Program-made: the position numbers and the translations under genes
Assembly: GCA_910579015.1 (NCBI GenBank)
Contig: CAJTRO010000032.1
Location: 16,513 to 43,026, forward strand
Length of the DNA: 26,514 nt
From: an uncultured Dorea sp.
Lineage (GTDB): Bacteria > Bacillota_A > Clostridia > Lachnospirales > Lachnospiraceae
Reading direction: 5' to 3'
Shown: piece by piece, positions 7,779 to 16,149 of the stretch
Layout of the letters: each line of letters opens with the position of its first letter
Position numbering within the stretch: position 1 is the stretch's first letter
The notes under the pieces: model-generated
The model's database searches: none
Seen by the model: only the letters and a program-made list of their open reading frames with translations
What the model was told of the DNA's origin: nothing

Positions 7779-9452
7779 ATGATACGTTCTACATTTGCAG
7801 GATTCACCACTGCACAGCTTGGTATGGCTGCCAGCCAGCGTGCATTGGATATCGTTGGTCAGAACATAACGAATATTAATACCCCCGGGTATACAAAGCA
7901 GCGCCTTGACATCACCAGCCTTAATTTCCAGAAAGGTGATTTCTATAATGCAAAGTCTAACATTAAGGTAGGTTTCGGTGTTGAGATGACAGGTATCTCC
8001 CAGCTCCGCGATCCGTTTCTTGATGCCCAGTATCGTTCCCAGATCAGTAAGCTGGGAACCACGGATGCACATGCCGCCGGCTTCGAGAAGATCACACCAG
8101 TATTCGACGAAGCTACGATGCAGGGTGTCCGTGCCGCTTTCATCTCTCTTACCAGTTCTCTGAGTACACTTTCCACTCAGGTCGGTAATAAGGAGAATGA
8201 TACTCTGGTACGTTCCAATATGCAGATTCTTCTGAATCTGTTCCGTGAGAACGCCGTTAAGCTTCAGGATGTACGCGAAGATGTACAGATGGGATTCAAG
8301 ACTACGGATCTCGCAGATCTGAACCAGATGCTTGAGAATATCTCGAATCTGAATATCAACATCAAGAACAGCCAGATCCTTGGTAATCCGGCTCTTGAGC
8401 TTAAGGATCAGCGGAACCTGCTGCTGGATGAACTGGGAAGCTATCTGCCGATCACAGTCAGATATAAGGACCAGGAAGTAGGACCAGGGCAGACTGTTGA
8501 GACTCTGCATGTTGACTTTACAGATTCAGAGGGTGTGAAGCACTCCCTGATTTCAGACAGTCAGTTCGCCCGTTTTGATGCGGATGTGGAGAATCAGCCG
8601 GTAGAACTGACCTTGTTTGATGCAAAGGGCGCCACTGTGGATATCACCAATGTACTGGGATCCGGAACCCTGAAAGGTACTCTTGATTTCCTGAACAAAT
8701 CCGGCGATTTCGACGGTTCAGACTTTAAGGGGCTCGGATATTATGAGAAGACTCTGGATTCTCTGGTCGCTACGTTTGCGAAGGAGTTCAATAAGGCGAA
8801 TATTCCTTACGATGAGAATGGGAAACGGACGAATCTGAAAGATGAAGACGGGAAGACGATCATCCCTAAAGATAAAAATGGAGATCCTATCTACGCAAGA
8901 GATGATAAGGGCAATATACTTGTTGATGATAAGGGTAATCAGCTTTATTCCTACGCATTATTCGAGACTCTCGACGGCACCGACAATTTCTCAGCTTCTA
9001 ACATTAAGATAGCTGACAACTGGGCAAACGGTACATACGGCATCACCGCTTCGAACAACTATGTGATCACAGATGAAGAGACCGGAACCACAGCCAACGA
9101 GAATATCCTGAACATGGTCAAATTGCTGGAGAAGAGTACTACCTTTACAGCCGCGAACTCTGCCGGGAACCAGATCACCTTCTACAAAGGAAGCTTCCAT
9201 GACTGCTTCGCCAATCTGGAAGTAACGCTTGGTATCGACTACAAATCAGCGAATACCATGCTGGCAAACCAGATTTCCGTGCTGAACGAGACAGCCAATT
9301 CCAGAGATGCCGTATCCGGCGTCCAGTTGGATGAGGAAGGTATGGATCTGCTACATTACAATCAATCCTACTCTGCCGCCGCAAGATTTATGACAACTCT
9401 GGATGAGGCGCTTGATAAACTGATCAACGGCACAGGCGTAGTCGGAAGATAA
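7779..9452 (+). CDS. flgK: Flagellar hook-associated protein 1 FlgK
   Basis: This 557-residue protein is the first hook-filament junction protein, exported by the flagellar type III system. The N-terminus carries the rod-protein signature FTTAQLGMAASQRALDIVGQ, then NITNINTPGYTKQR. The C-terminus (NQSYSAAARFMTTLDEALDKLINGTG) forms the matching heptad helix. Residues 345-390 are an unusual Asp/Gly repeat in the exposed middle domain. The start follows TAGGAGGAG. It lies 38 bases after flgN and 15 before flgL. Confidence 0.95.
   Translation: MIRSTFAGFTTAQLGMAASQRALDIVGQNITNINTPGYTKQRLDITSLNFQKGDFYNAKSNIKVGFGVEMTGISQLRDPFLDAQYRSQISKLGTTDAHAAGFEKITPVFDEATMQGVRAAFISLTSSLSTLSTQVGNKENDTLVRSNMQILLNLFRENAVKLQDVREDVQMGFKTTDLADLNQMLENISNLNINIKNSQILGNPALELKDQRNLLLDELGSYLPITVRYKDQEVGPGQTVETLHVDFTDSEGVKHSLISDSQFARFDADVENQPVELTLFDAKGATVDITNVLGSGTLKGTLDFLNKSGDFDGSDFKGLGYYEKTLDSLVATFAKEFNKANIPYDENGKRTNLKDEDGKTIIPKDKNGDPIYARDDKGNILVDDKGNQLYSYALFETLDGTDNFSASNIKIADNWANGTYGITASNNYVITDEETGTTANENILNMVKLLEKSTTFTAANSAGNQITFYKGSFHDCFANLEVTLGIDYKSANTMLANQISVLNETANSRDAVSGVQLDEEGMDLLHYNQSYSAAARFMTTLDEALDKLINGTGVVGR
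8811..8948 (+). repeat. Asp/Gly-rich short repeat inside FlgK
   Basis: Residues 345-390 of FlgK read as three 10-residue units (DENGKRTNLK, DEDGKTIIPK, DKNGDPIYAR) and two 8-residue units (DDKGNILV, DDKGNQLY). Each opens with D-x-x-G or D-D-K-G. At DNA level the last two share GATGATAAGGG. This part should lie in the surface-exposed variable region. Confidence 0.65.
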
Positions 9453-9467
9453 TAGGAGGTATATGAT

Positions 9468-10487
9468 ATGCGTATTACTACGAATGCAATCTTAAGAAAT
9501 TATAAATCGAACCTTGGAAATTCCCTCTCCAACCTGGACAGTGCAAGAAACAAGGTTATGACAGGAAGGAAGTTCACTGCTACAGCCGAGGATCCAAGCA
9601 ACGCCCTGCGTGCCGCCGTCCTCGAGAGAAAGTATGCAAGAAATGAGGATTATCTGAATCTGGTGAAGGACGTACAGTCCTTCCAGGATTCTCAGGAAGA
9701 CGCCGCGATGCAGATCAACAACATCGCCAAGCAGCTGAGTAAGCAGTACGGTCTCGAGGCTCTGAACGGAACGAACGGTTCTCTGACAACCAGAGAAACC
9801 TACGCAGACGCATGGCGCGGAGCGCAGGAGAGTATCCTGTTAAGTCTGAATGCCAGCTATGAAGGAAAGTATGTATTCGCCGGCGGAGACGGACTTAACG
9901 CACCATTTAAGCTTGAAAAAGACGCCACCGGCAAACAGGTCCTCACCTACCGCGGTGTAGATGTTTCCGGCGCTAAGCAGAAGGATATGGATAATCTTGA
10001 TAGTCTGTCCAAAGAGAAGCTCTTTGTAGATCTCGGCTTTGGACTTAATATCGAAGATGACGGCTCGATCGACTCCTCCAGCGCGTTCAACACCTGTCTT
10101 CCAGGTATCAACCTGGTCGGATACGGAACCGACGACGACGGAGACGCCAAGAATATGATTCTTCTGATGGGGCAGATTGCCGACGAGCTTGAGAAACCGG
10201 ACTTCGATTACGAGAGATATCGTGAGCTTCTGGGTAAATTTGACAACAAGCGTGATGATGTTCTCGAGGTAGTAACCACTCTTGGAACCCAGACAGAATT
10301 CTTGACTACCACGAAAGACAGACTGGAGAACAACGAGATCAGCCTCTCCACACAGATTGATAACGTCGTGAATATCGATATGGCCGAGGCAATCATGAAC
10401 TTCTCCTGGGCCCAGTACGCTTACAATGCCTCACTTAAGGTAGGTAATAATATATTAACACCATCATTCATTGATTTTATGAGTTAA
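9468..10487 (+). CDS. flgL: Flagellar hook-associated protein 3 FlgL
   Basis: This 339-residue second hook-filament junction protein connects FlgK to flagellin. The N-terminus RITTNAILRNYKSNLGNSL, followed by a TGRKFTATAEDPSNALRA segment, and the C-terminus MAEAIMNFSWAQYAYNASLKVG match the flagellin-like D0/D1 helices. An AGGAGGT site lies 7-8 bases before the ATG. It shares an operon and the presumed chaperone FlgN with flgK. Confidence 0.95.
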   Translation: MRITTNAILRNYKSNLGNSLSNLDSARNKVMTGRKFTATAEDPSNALRAAVLERKYARNEDYLNLVKDVQSFQDSQEDAAMQINNIAKQLSKQYGLEALNGTNGSLTTRETYADAWRGAQESILLSLNASYEGKYVFAGGDGLNAPFKLEKDATGKQVLTYRGVDVSGAKQKDMDNLDSLSKEKLFVDLGFGLNIEDDGSIDSSSAFNTCLPGINLVGYGTDDDGDAKNMILLMGQIADELEKPDFDYERYRELLGKFDNKRDDVLEVVTTLGTQTEFLTTTKDRLENNEISLSTQIDNVVNIDMAEAIMNFSWAQYAYNASLKVGNNILTPSFIDFMS

Positions 10488-10523
10488 TATTATGATTAGG
10501 AATGAGAAAGGAGGAACACGTAT

Positions 10524-11129
10524 ATGAATCAACTCATCAAAATTACAACAGTCCCCATCCAATACGAGTTGAAGATCAATAATGCACGCTTGGAATATTC
10601 ACGTTCTAAGGCGGAACTGGAGATCAGCAGGAACAATGGCGGACTGTCAATCAAAAGCCGTCCTGTAAAACTGAATCTTGACACAACAGAAGCACGGAAC
10701 TCTGTTGTACCGACCACAGCCAGAAGTGTGGCGCAGACCGCTCAGAAAGGCAAGGATGCCGCTTACAGCGCGACAGCGCAGCTGGCGCAGGAAGGACAGC
10801 TTCTGTTGAAAGCAGATATTGGAGAAGATGTGATCGGGCAGATCATGAAACAGCGTACTGCACCGTCAACCGGCGAATTCCAACTTGGATTCATTCCATC
10901 TGCTCCCGTAGATATCAGTTATGAAGCGGCCGATCTGACCATCAATTATGAGATGGATAAGTTGAACTTTGACTTGAAAGTGGCCAATGGCAATTTTGAA
11001 TTCATTCCGGGCAATATCGAGATGTCAATTACTCAGCAGCCGGATGTCTTAATTGAATATATTGGCGGCCCGATTTATGTACCGCCAAGTGCAGATCCTA
11101 ATTATGAACCAATTGATGTAAGGGCTTAA
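10524..11129 (+). CDS. DUF6470 family protein (YviE-like) of the late flagellar operon
   Basis: This 201-residue protein has no signal peptide. The order flgM-flgN-flgK-flgL-this gene-fliW-csrA equals the Bacillus subtilis order, in which yviE takes this place; YviE-like proteins form DUF6470. The sequence has ITTVPIQYELKINNARLEY at the start, PVDISYEAADLTINYEMDKLNFD in the middle, and PDVLIEYIGGPIYVPPSADPNY near the C-terminus, which suggests repeated beta strands. A strong AAAGGAGG site precedes it. Its biochemical function is not established. The stop codon lies inside the stem of the following terminator. Confidence 0.82.
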   Translation: MNQLIKITTVPIQYELKINNARLEYSRSKAELEISRNNGGLSIKSRPVKLNLDTTEARNSVVPTTARSVAQTAQKGKDAAYSATAQLAQEGQLLLKADIGEDVIGQIMKQRTAPSTGEFQLGFIPSAPVDISYEAADLTINYEMDKLNFDLKVANGNFEFIPGNIEMSITQQPDVLIEYIGGPIYVPPSADPNYEPIDVRA

Positions 11130-11151
11130 TATAAAGCCCTTACTTTTATAT
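11118..11151 (+). terminator. Intrinsic terminator at the end of the flgM-DUF6470 operon
   Basis: A perfect 10-bp stem, GTAAGGGCTT (11118-11127) with AAGCCCTTAC (11134-11143), has a six-base loop and is followed by TTTTATATT. The DUF6470 stop TAA (11127-11129) falls at the stem-loop junction. It would separate fliW-csrA transcriptionally from the upstream flagellar genes, at least in part. Confidence 0.75.
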
Positions 11152-11203
11152 TATCTGCAAATTCCCTATAAACAATATTTTCAGGAAAGGAGCGCCTGCC
11201 CAG

Positions 11204-11296
11204 ATGCCTCCGGTCACACCGGTACGCCCTCTGTCCGCAGGTAACGTATGCCACAGTGAATATAAATGCAAAATATTTTGGATCCATTTCATATGA
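11204..11296 (+). other. Possible 30-codon upstream reading frame overlapping the fliW start
   Basis: An ATG at 11204 follows a strong AGGAAAGGAG (11183-11192) and opens a 30-codon frame ending at TGA 11294-11296, in a different frame from fliW and spanning its GTG start. The same stretch can fold: CCGGT/ACCGG at 11210-11222, nested in CCTGC (11195-11199) with GCAGG (11238-11242). It may act as a leader peptide or only supply ribosomes for coupled fliW translation; it may also be chance. Confidence 0.35.
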
Positions 11297-11702
11297 AGAG
11301 AATCAATCCATATCCGTCCCGGGCGGACTGATTGGCTTCGAAGCCTATACCAGATACCTTCCCATTCCATTTCAGGAAGAGGATGATTCCATGATCTCAC
11401 TGCAATCCCTGGATGACGAGACACTTTCCTTCATCCTTATGAACCCGTTCCGCATATTTCCGGATTACACCCCTGAGATCTCAGGACAGGACCTGCGGGA
11501 ACTGGGCGCAGAATCACCGGATGATATCTCTTACTACGTTGTCAGCACCATCCGGGAGACCGTTGCCGGATCAACCGTTAACCTGAAGGCGCCGCTCGCT
11601 GTGAATGCGCTGAACCGCCGTGCCAAGCAGATCATCCTTGATCAGCCGGAATACACATTCCGCCATGCGCTTGGCAGTACGAATCGTAAGGAGGGTGAAT
11701 AA
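11256..11702 (+). CDS. fliW: Flagellar assembly factor FliW
   Basis: This 148-residue protein matches FliW: NINAKYFGSISYEE at the start, then VPGGLIGFEAYTRYLPIPF, then FRIFPDYTPEIS, then VVSTIRE and VNLKAPLAVNALNRRAKQIIL. FliW binds flagellin or, when free, CsrA, and so couples flagellin translation to secretion. Its stop shares bases with the csrA ATG (TAATG), so the partners are co-translated. The start is unusual: homology begins exactly at a GTG (11256) with no good ribosome site just before it. No in-frame ATG lies upstream, and the strong AGGAAAGGAG is 64 bases away. Confidence 0.92.
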   Translation: MNINAKYFGSISYEENQSISVPGGLIGFEAYTRYLPIPFQEEDDSMISLQSLDDETLSFILMNPFRIFPDYTPEISGQDLRELGAESPDDISYYVVSTIRETVAGSTVNLKAPLAVNALNRRAKQIILDQPEYTFRHALGSTNRKEGE

Positions 11703-11920
11703 TGCTGATACTTCAACGCCGGAAGGGACAATCCCTTTCTATTAATAAGAATATTACCCTGACCGTCGTCGACGCAGGCCCGGAGTGGGTAAAGCTTGCA
11801 ATTGATGCTCCAAAGGATATCCCGATCCTCCGCTCTGAATTAAAAGAAGCCGCCGCCGAGAATAAGGAGGCTTCCGCGACCGCTTCCAGACAGGTGCTCG
11901 ATGAGCTTTTAAAAAAATAA
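11702..11920 (+). CDS. csrA: Translational regulator CsrA
   Basis: This 72-residue protein matches CsrA along its length: MLILQRRKGQSLSI, then ITLTVVDAGPEWVKLAIDAPKDIPILRSEL, with the RNA-binding first strand and the Arg of the LRSEL segment in place. The Ala/Glu-rich C-terminal tail is normal for FliW-partner CsrA proteins. It represses flagellin translation by binding GGA motifs in the mRNA leader and is relieved by FliW. Its start overlaps the fliW stop by one base, and a strong terminator follows. Confidence 0.95.
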   Translation: MLILQRRKGQSLSINKNITLTVVDAGPEWVKLAIDAPKDIPILRSELKEAAAENKEASATASRQVLDELLKK

Positions 11921-11922
11921 AG

Positions 11923-11969
11923 AAAAGAGACTGGCAGGAAATACACATCATCTCCCGCCAGTCTCTTTT
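11923..11969. terminator. Bidirectional intrinsic terminator after csrA
   Basis: A 13-bp stem, AAAAGAGACTGGC (11923-11935) with GCCAGTCTCTTTT (11957-11969), is flanked by a T run on the right and an A run (11911-11926 region) on the left. It can stop csrA transcription and also that of the convergent minus-strand gene ending at 12034. Confidence 0.88.
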
Positions 11970-12033
11970 TACTCTCACACATTCATTCCTCTTACATATT
12001 CATCTGTTAAACTGCCGTCATACAGCCGCACGC

Positions 12034-13083
12034 CTAAACCGAGCAGTCAATCGACGCCACAGAAGTCACCGGCGCTGACATCACTTCCACACTCACACCG
12101 CCTGACACCGCCGCATCAACCATACCCCCAAGCTCTGCCGACAGCGCCGACGACGATAAGTTCTCCACATACTGCTCCGCAATCTGCCTGAAGCGCTCGT
12201 CGCTCACTGCTGAACCCGGCATCACGTCCAGATCGGCCGTCTGGCACCGCTCCTGCCCCATCCTCGCCTGTCTCTTCTTCTTGAGCTCCTTGGCAAGCTC
12301 CAGGGCAAGCTTCTGCTTCATCTTCCGCTCTGCCGACTTCTGCCGGAGTCTGAGATTCTCCTCCTTATGAAGTCTTGAAATCTTGATATTCCCGCTCTGG
12401 ATCACAGACTTGATCTTCCTGATGATAGCCGACGCCTCCACCGGATCTTCCACCTGTCCCCTGACTCTCAGCATCTCGCCGTATTTTGCAGAAATCAGTC
12501 CCTTCACAGAAGCCACGTCCCTTGCGCCCGCCAGACGCATCATATTCGTCGTATGGGAATATCTGTAACTAGATACCTTGGGCGTCTTCTTCTTCGCGTA
12601 ATAAGACGTCGACTCCCGATCTCTCCACCAGGTCGGATAATCTTCTTTCTCCTTCTCCTTCATCGCCGTCCACTTGGATACCCGGCCGTCCTCATCAATG
12701 ACGATCCCCATCCCCACGAGCTCTTTATCACAGAGCAGAGCCTCGATCTTGGCCGACTGCTGATACTTGTTCAACGCCCCGAGGACTTCCTCCACCCTCT
12801 TGCGTACTTCCTCATCCCTGCTCATCTTCTCCAAAAGCTCCGGAGAAATCGTCACATTATTCAAACCTGTCTGCGTCGAACCAAACTGTGAGATCTGCTT
12901 GTTATTATCAAATGATAAGAAGCTGAAATTCACATTCTTATAGGTCTGCTTCAGATACTCCATCATCGACGCGGCATTAGACTGATCCTGCGTCAGTTCA
13001 TTCGATGCTTCCTTCCGAAAGTCCGTCTTAGACAGGCTTGCGGCCCGGGGATCTACGTATGTCTTCGTATTCTTTACCTGCAT
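12034..13083 (-). CDS. Uncharacterised protein, probable DUF6033 family
   Basis: This encodes 349 residues from the ATG at 13083, which has an AGAGGG site 7 bases upstream; an in-frame ATG at 13200 would add 39 residues with no ribosome site and is unlikely. There is no signal peptide or membrane segment. The N-terminal region has YLKQTYKNVNFSFLSFDNN and a helical segment SPELLEKMSRDEEVRKRVEE. The middle holds KEKEDYPTWWRDRESTSYYAKK. A long basic helix (about 240-280, KMKQKLALELAKELKKKR) precedes an Ala/Val/Ser C-terminus. I recall this pattern as DUF6033 of Lachnospiraceae, from memory only. A SigD-like promoter upstream and the position beside the flagellar genes suggest a motility link. 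Function is unknown. Confidence 0.7.
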   Translation of the reverse strand: MQVKNTKTYVDPRAASLSKTDFRKEASNELTQDQSNAASMMEYLKQTYKNVNFSFLSFDNNKQISQFGSTQTGLNNVTISPELLEKMSRDEEVRKRVEEVLGALNKYQQSAKIEALLCDKELVGMGIVIDEDGRVSKWTAMKEKEKEDYPTWWRDRESTSYYAKKKTPKVSSYRYSHTTNMMRLAGARDVASVKGLISAKYGEMLRVRGQVEDPVEASAIIRKIKSVIQSGNIKISRLHKEENLRLRQKSAERKMKQKLALELAKELKKKRQARMGQERCQTADLDVMPGSAVSDERFRQIAEQYVENLSSSALSAELGGMVDAAVSGGVSVEVMSAPVTSVASIDCSV

Positions 13084-13142
13084 AATAATCCCTCTTTTCT
13101 CTCCATGCGCACTACAGAATACACTCACTCTCTTATGTATAA

Positions 13143-13169
13143 ATATCGACGAAAACATATGGCTTATTA
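13143..13169 (-). promoter_or_regulatory. SigD/sigma-28-like promoter for the DUF6033-type gene
   Basis: On the minus strand, TAAT (13166-13169), a 15-base spacer and GTCGATAT (13143-13150) fit the Bacillus SigD pattern TAAA-N15-GCCGATAT with one mismatch in each box. It lies 60 bases before the chosen ATG, a spacing like that at cheA and flgM. Confidence 0.5.
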
Positions 13170-13204
13170 ACCATTTTGCACAAAAAAATGAAGAAAACAT
13201 CCAA

Positions 13205-13234
13205 TTGAACTCCCCCGCACCCTTATGGTATACT
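13205..13234 (+). promoter_or_regulatory. Housekeeping (SigA-type) promoter for topB
   Basis: TTGAAC (13205-13210) and TATACT (13229-13234) are separated by 18 bases, with TG one base before the -10 (extended -10). The spacing to the topB ATG (13277) gives a leader of about 35 bases. Its position supports the later topB start. Confidence 0.6.
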
Positions 13235-13276
13235 TTTGATAGTCATATTAATACAATAAGGAGATATATTCACCAC

Positions 13277-15466
13277 ATGAAATCACTAGTATTAGCCGAA
13301 AAACCTTCTGTAGCCCGCGATATTGCCCGGGTTCTGAACTGCCATAAGAATCTTTCCGGCGCGATCGAAGGCGGCCAGTATGTCGTCACATGGGCGCTGG
13401 GGCATCTCGTTACACTTGCGGATCCGGAAGAATATGACAAGCGTTTCCGTGAATGGAACATGTCCTTTCTTCCCATGGTCCCAAAGAAGTGGGAACTGAC
13501 CGTCATAAAGCAGACCTCGGGACAATACCGCAACGTCAAAGCACAGCTGTTCCGCAAGGACGTCTCCGAGATCATCATCGCCACAGACGCCGGCCGTGAA
13601 GGCGAGCTGGTTGCCCGCTGGATCCTTGACAAGTCCGGCTGTCATAAGCCCATTAAAAGGCTGTGGATCTCTTCTGTGACCGACAAAGCTATCCGCGAGG
13701 GCTTCTCCCATCTAAGGGACGGAAGGCAGTACAACGCCCTCTATCACGCCGCCAGAAGCCGTGCGATGGCAGACTGGCTGGTCGGACTTAACGCCACCCG
13801 CGCACTGACCTGTAAGTACAACGCACAGCTCTCCTGCGGACGCGTCCAGACGCCGACCTTGTCCATGATCGCACAACGCGAAGCCGAGATCCGTTCATTC
13901 CGTCCCGAAGACTATTACGGACTGACCTGCACGGCAGGAAGCGTAAGATGGACCTGGCAGCATGAGAAGAGCAAAAGCACCCGCTCTTTCCAGAAATCCT
14001 TCATCACGGATCTGGAAGCACGGCTTAACGGAGAGACGCTCACCGTCACAGACATACATCAGTCCGCGAAGAAGACCTTCTCTCCGGGGTTATACGACCT
14101 GACCGAGTTACAGCGCGACGCCAACAAGCGTTTCGGCTTTTCCGCCAAAGAAACCCTGAACATCATGCAGCGCCTGTACGAACACCACAAGGTCCTCACC
14201 TACCCCAGGACCGATTCCCGCTATATCGGCTCGGATATCGTCCCTACGCTTAAGGACCGGCTCAGAGCCTGCAATATCGGACCATACAAGAAATTCATCC
14301 CCCAGCTTCTTAAGGCCCCGCTAAAGACCAGCAAAGCCTTTGTGGATGACAAGAAGGTCAGCGACCACCACGCCGTCATCCCGACGGAGGAATACATACA
14401 GCTTGACCACATGAGCAGCGAAGAGCGGAAGATCTACGACCTTGTTGTGCGCCGTTTCATCAGCGTCCTTTATCCGCCGTTCGAATACGAACAGACCACT
14501 ATGAAGGCCGTCTCAGCCGGGCAGAATTTCACCGCCTGCGGGAAGGTCATCCTTTCTAGCGGATGGCGCTCTGTCTATGAATCAGACGGCATGGCAGAGG
14601 ACGGCAATGACGAGGAGGATACACTGAACCTTGCAGACCAGCCCCTTCCGTCGTTGAAGAAGAACGCACAGCTTCCGATATCCGCCGTCTCCATCCATAC
14701 CGGCAAGACAAAGCCTCCGGCAAGATTTACCGAAGCAACACTTCTGACCGCTATGGAGAATCCGGTCAGATACATGGAATCCGGGGACGCTAAAGCCCGA
14801 AAGACGCTGGGCGAGACCGGCGGACTTGGAACCGTCGCCACCAGAGCGGACATCATCGAGAAGCTGTTCCACTCCTTCCTTATCGAGAAGCGGGGAAATG
14901 AGATTCTGATCACAGCCAAGGGCAGACAGCTTCTTGAACTGGTTCCGGAAGATCTTAAGAAACCAGAGCTTACCGCCAAATGGGAGATGCAGCTTGCTGA
15001 TATAGCCAGAGGAGGCCGAAAAGACGACGCATTTATCCAGGAGATCAAGGATTACACCCAGTCGCTGATCGACGAGATACGCTCGGCAGACGGCACATTC
15101 CGTCACGAGAACCTGACCAACGCCAAATGCCCCAGATGCGGCAAACGCCTGCTCGCCGTCAACGGCAAGAACGCACGGCTTCTGGTCTGCCAGGACCGGG
15201 AATGCGGTTACCGCGAGACGGTGGCACGCTTAAGCAACGCGCGCTGTCCCAACTGCCACAAGAAGATGGAGCTTATCAAGAAAGGCGATGAAGAGACCTT
15301 CGTCTGCGCCTGCGGCCACAAGGAGAAGCTGTCCGCCTTCAAGGCACGGCGTGCAAAAGAAGGCGCCGGCGTGACCAAAAAAGATGTGCAGAAATATATG
15401 AAAAACCAGAAAGACGAATCCATCAACACAACGTTTGCGGACGCGCTTTCTGGCATTAAGCTCTAA
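13277..15466 (+). CDS. topB: DNA topoisomerase III (type IA)
   Basis: This 729-residue type IA topoisomerase cuts one strand and decatenates or relaxes negatively supercoiled DNA. The start MKSLVLAEKPSVARDIARVL is the family N-terminus (Toprim, EKPS). The longer open frame from 13205 adds 24 unlike residues overlapping the promoter and is rejected. The metal motif DAGREGE lies at 104-110, and the catalytic Tyr309 is in LTYPRTDSRYIG. The C-terminus has zinc-ribbon cysteines: CPRCGK, then CQDRECGY, then CPNCHKKM, then CACGH. An AAGGAG site lies 13 bases before the ATG, a little far. TopB copies also occur on conjugative elements, but nothing mobile adjoins this one. Confidence 0.96.
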   Translation: MKSLVLAEKPSVARDIARVLNCHKNLSGAIEGGQYVVTWALGHLVTLADPEEYDKRFREWNMSFLPMVPKKWELTVIKQTSGQYRNVKAQLFRKDVSEIIIATDAGREGELVARWILDKSGCHKPIKRLWISSVTDKAIREGFSHLRDGRQYNALYHAARSRAMADWLVGLNATRALTCKYNAQLSCGRVQTPTLSMIAQREAEIRSFRPEDYYGLTCTAGSVRWTWQHEKSKSTRSFQKSFITDLEARLNGETLTVTDIHQSAKKTFSPGLYDLTELQRDANKRFGFSAKETLNIMQRLYEHHKVLTYPRTDSRYIGSDIVPTLKDRLRACNIGPYKKFIPQLLKAPLKTSKAFVDDKKVSDHHAVIPTEEYIQLDHMSSEERKIYDLVVRRFISVLYPPFEYEQTTMKAVSAGQNFTACGKVILSSGWRSVYESDGMAEDGNDEEDTLNLADQPLPSLKKNAQLPISAVSIHTGKTKPPARFTEATLLTAMENPVRYMESGDAKARKTLGETGGLGTVATRADIIEKLFHSFLIEKRGNEILITAKGRQLLELVPEDLKKPELTAKWEMQLADIARGGRKDDAFIQEIKDYTQSLIDEIRSADGTFRHENLTNAKCPRCGKRLLAVNGKNARLLVCQDRECGYRETVARLSNARCPNCHKKMELIKKGDEETFVCACGHKEKLSAFKARRAKEGAGVTKKDVQKYMKNQKDESINTTFADALSGIKL

Positions 15467-15499
15467 AGTCACCTGGAAGACTTCTCGTTCTCCAAAGGA

Positions 15500-16129
15500 T
15501 CAATCATTTCTAAGCTTCTTATAATATGTATCAGCTGTATAAAGGGCTGCCGCCGGGTTATGTCCCGTCACGCGGTCCTTGGTCACGGCTGTCGTCGTGA
15601 TCGCTTCGGAATACTTATAGAACAGGCTGTCATGCCCTACGCAGAGGCCGACCACAACGTTTAGATCTGTCTTCGCCTTATTCAGCGTCTTCGCCTGGAG
15701 GATCGGATTGCACATGTTAATCCCTATGCCATTGCATTTTTCCGGAATTCCCACGTCCGTCTTCGGCGTCGCGCCTGCCTTACAGGCAATCCCGTAGACC
15801 TCAAACCCGTGGCTTCTTAAGATCGCGGCCAGCGTCCGGCTCTCCTTAAGAAGTCCCACACAGGTCGCGATCCCGATCTTCTTCGCTTCGATCTTCTTCG
15901 CAAATGCGATAATCTCTTCTACTCTGGTATACTGGCAGTAGTGCTCATATTCTACCTCAGCGGCGGCAACCATCACCTTATGATTGTCCTCCTCCTTATA
16001 GCGGTCCATCGCATCCTGATAAACTTCAGGATCCATGTTCGTCGTCAGACAAAAATCCGGATAGGTCTTATCCATCTTGTCACAATTCTTTACGCCGCAG
16101 TCAATACATGACATTACTCTTTCCTGCAT
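15500..16129 (-). CDS. DUF1847 cysteine-rich, probable metal-binding protein
   Basis: This 209-residue protein lacks a signal peptide. It starts with a cysteine cluster, CIDCGVKNC (8-16), plus Cys27, and has later conserved cysteines in GIATCVGLL, YGIACKAG, KCNGIGINMCNP and VVGLCVGHDSLF, which is the DUF1847 pattern. The cysteines suggest bound metal or an iron-sulfur cluster; no reaction is established. AAGGAGAG lies 5 bases before the ATG. It is the last gene of a pilZ-DUF3810-DUF1847 unit, 20 bases after DUF3810, and is convergent with topB across a 33-base gap with no convincing terminator. Confidence 0.88.
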   Translation of the reverse strand: MQERVMSCIDCGVKNCDKMDKTYPDFCLTTNMDPEVYQDAMDRYKEEDNHKVMVAAAEVEYEHYCQYTRVEEIIAFAKKIEAKKIGIATCVGLLKESRTLAAILRSHGFEVYGIACKAGATPKTDVGIPEKCNGIGINMCNPILQAKTLNKAKTDLNVVVGLCVGHDSLFYKYSEAITTTAVTKDRVTGHNPAAALYTADTYYKKLRND

Positions 16130-16149
16130 CTTATCTCTCCTTACGTTCT

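Noticed and set aside
13084..13200. 39-residue N-terminal extension of the DUF6033-type protein
   Set aside because: The ATG at 13200 lacks a ribosome site and lies upstream of the SigD-like promoter; the ATG at 13083 has both.
15467..15499. Terminator between topB and DUF1847
   Set aside because: Only a 5-bp AAGTC/GACTT hairpin with no T run is found, so it is not called.
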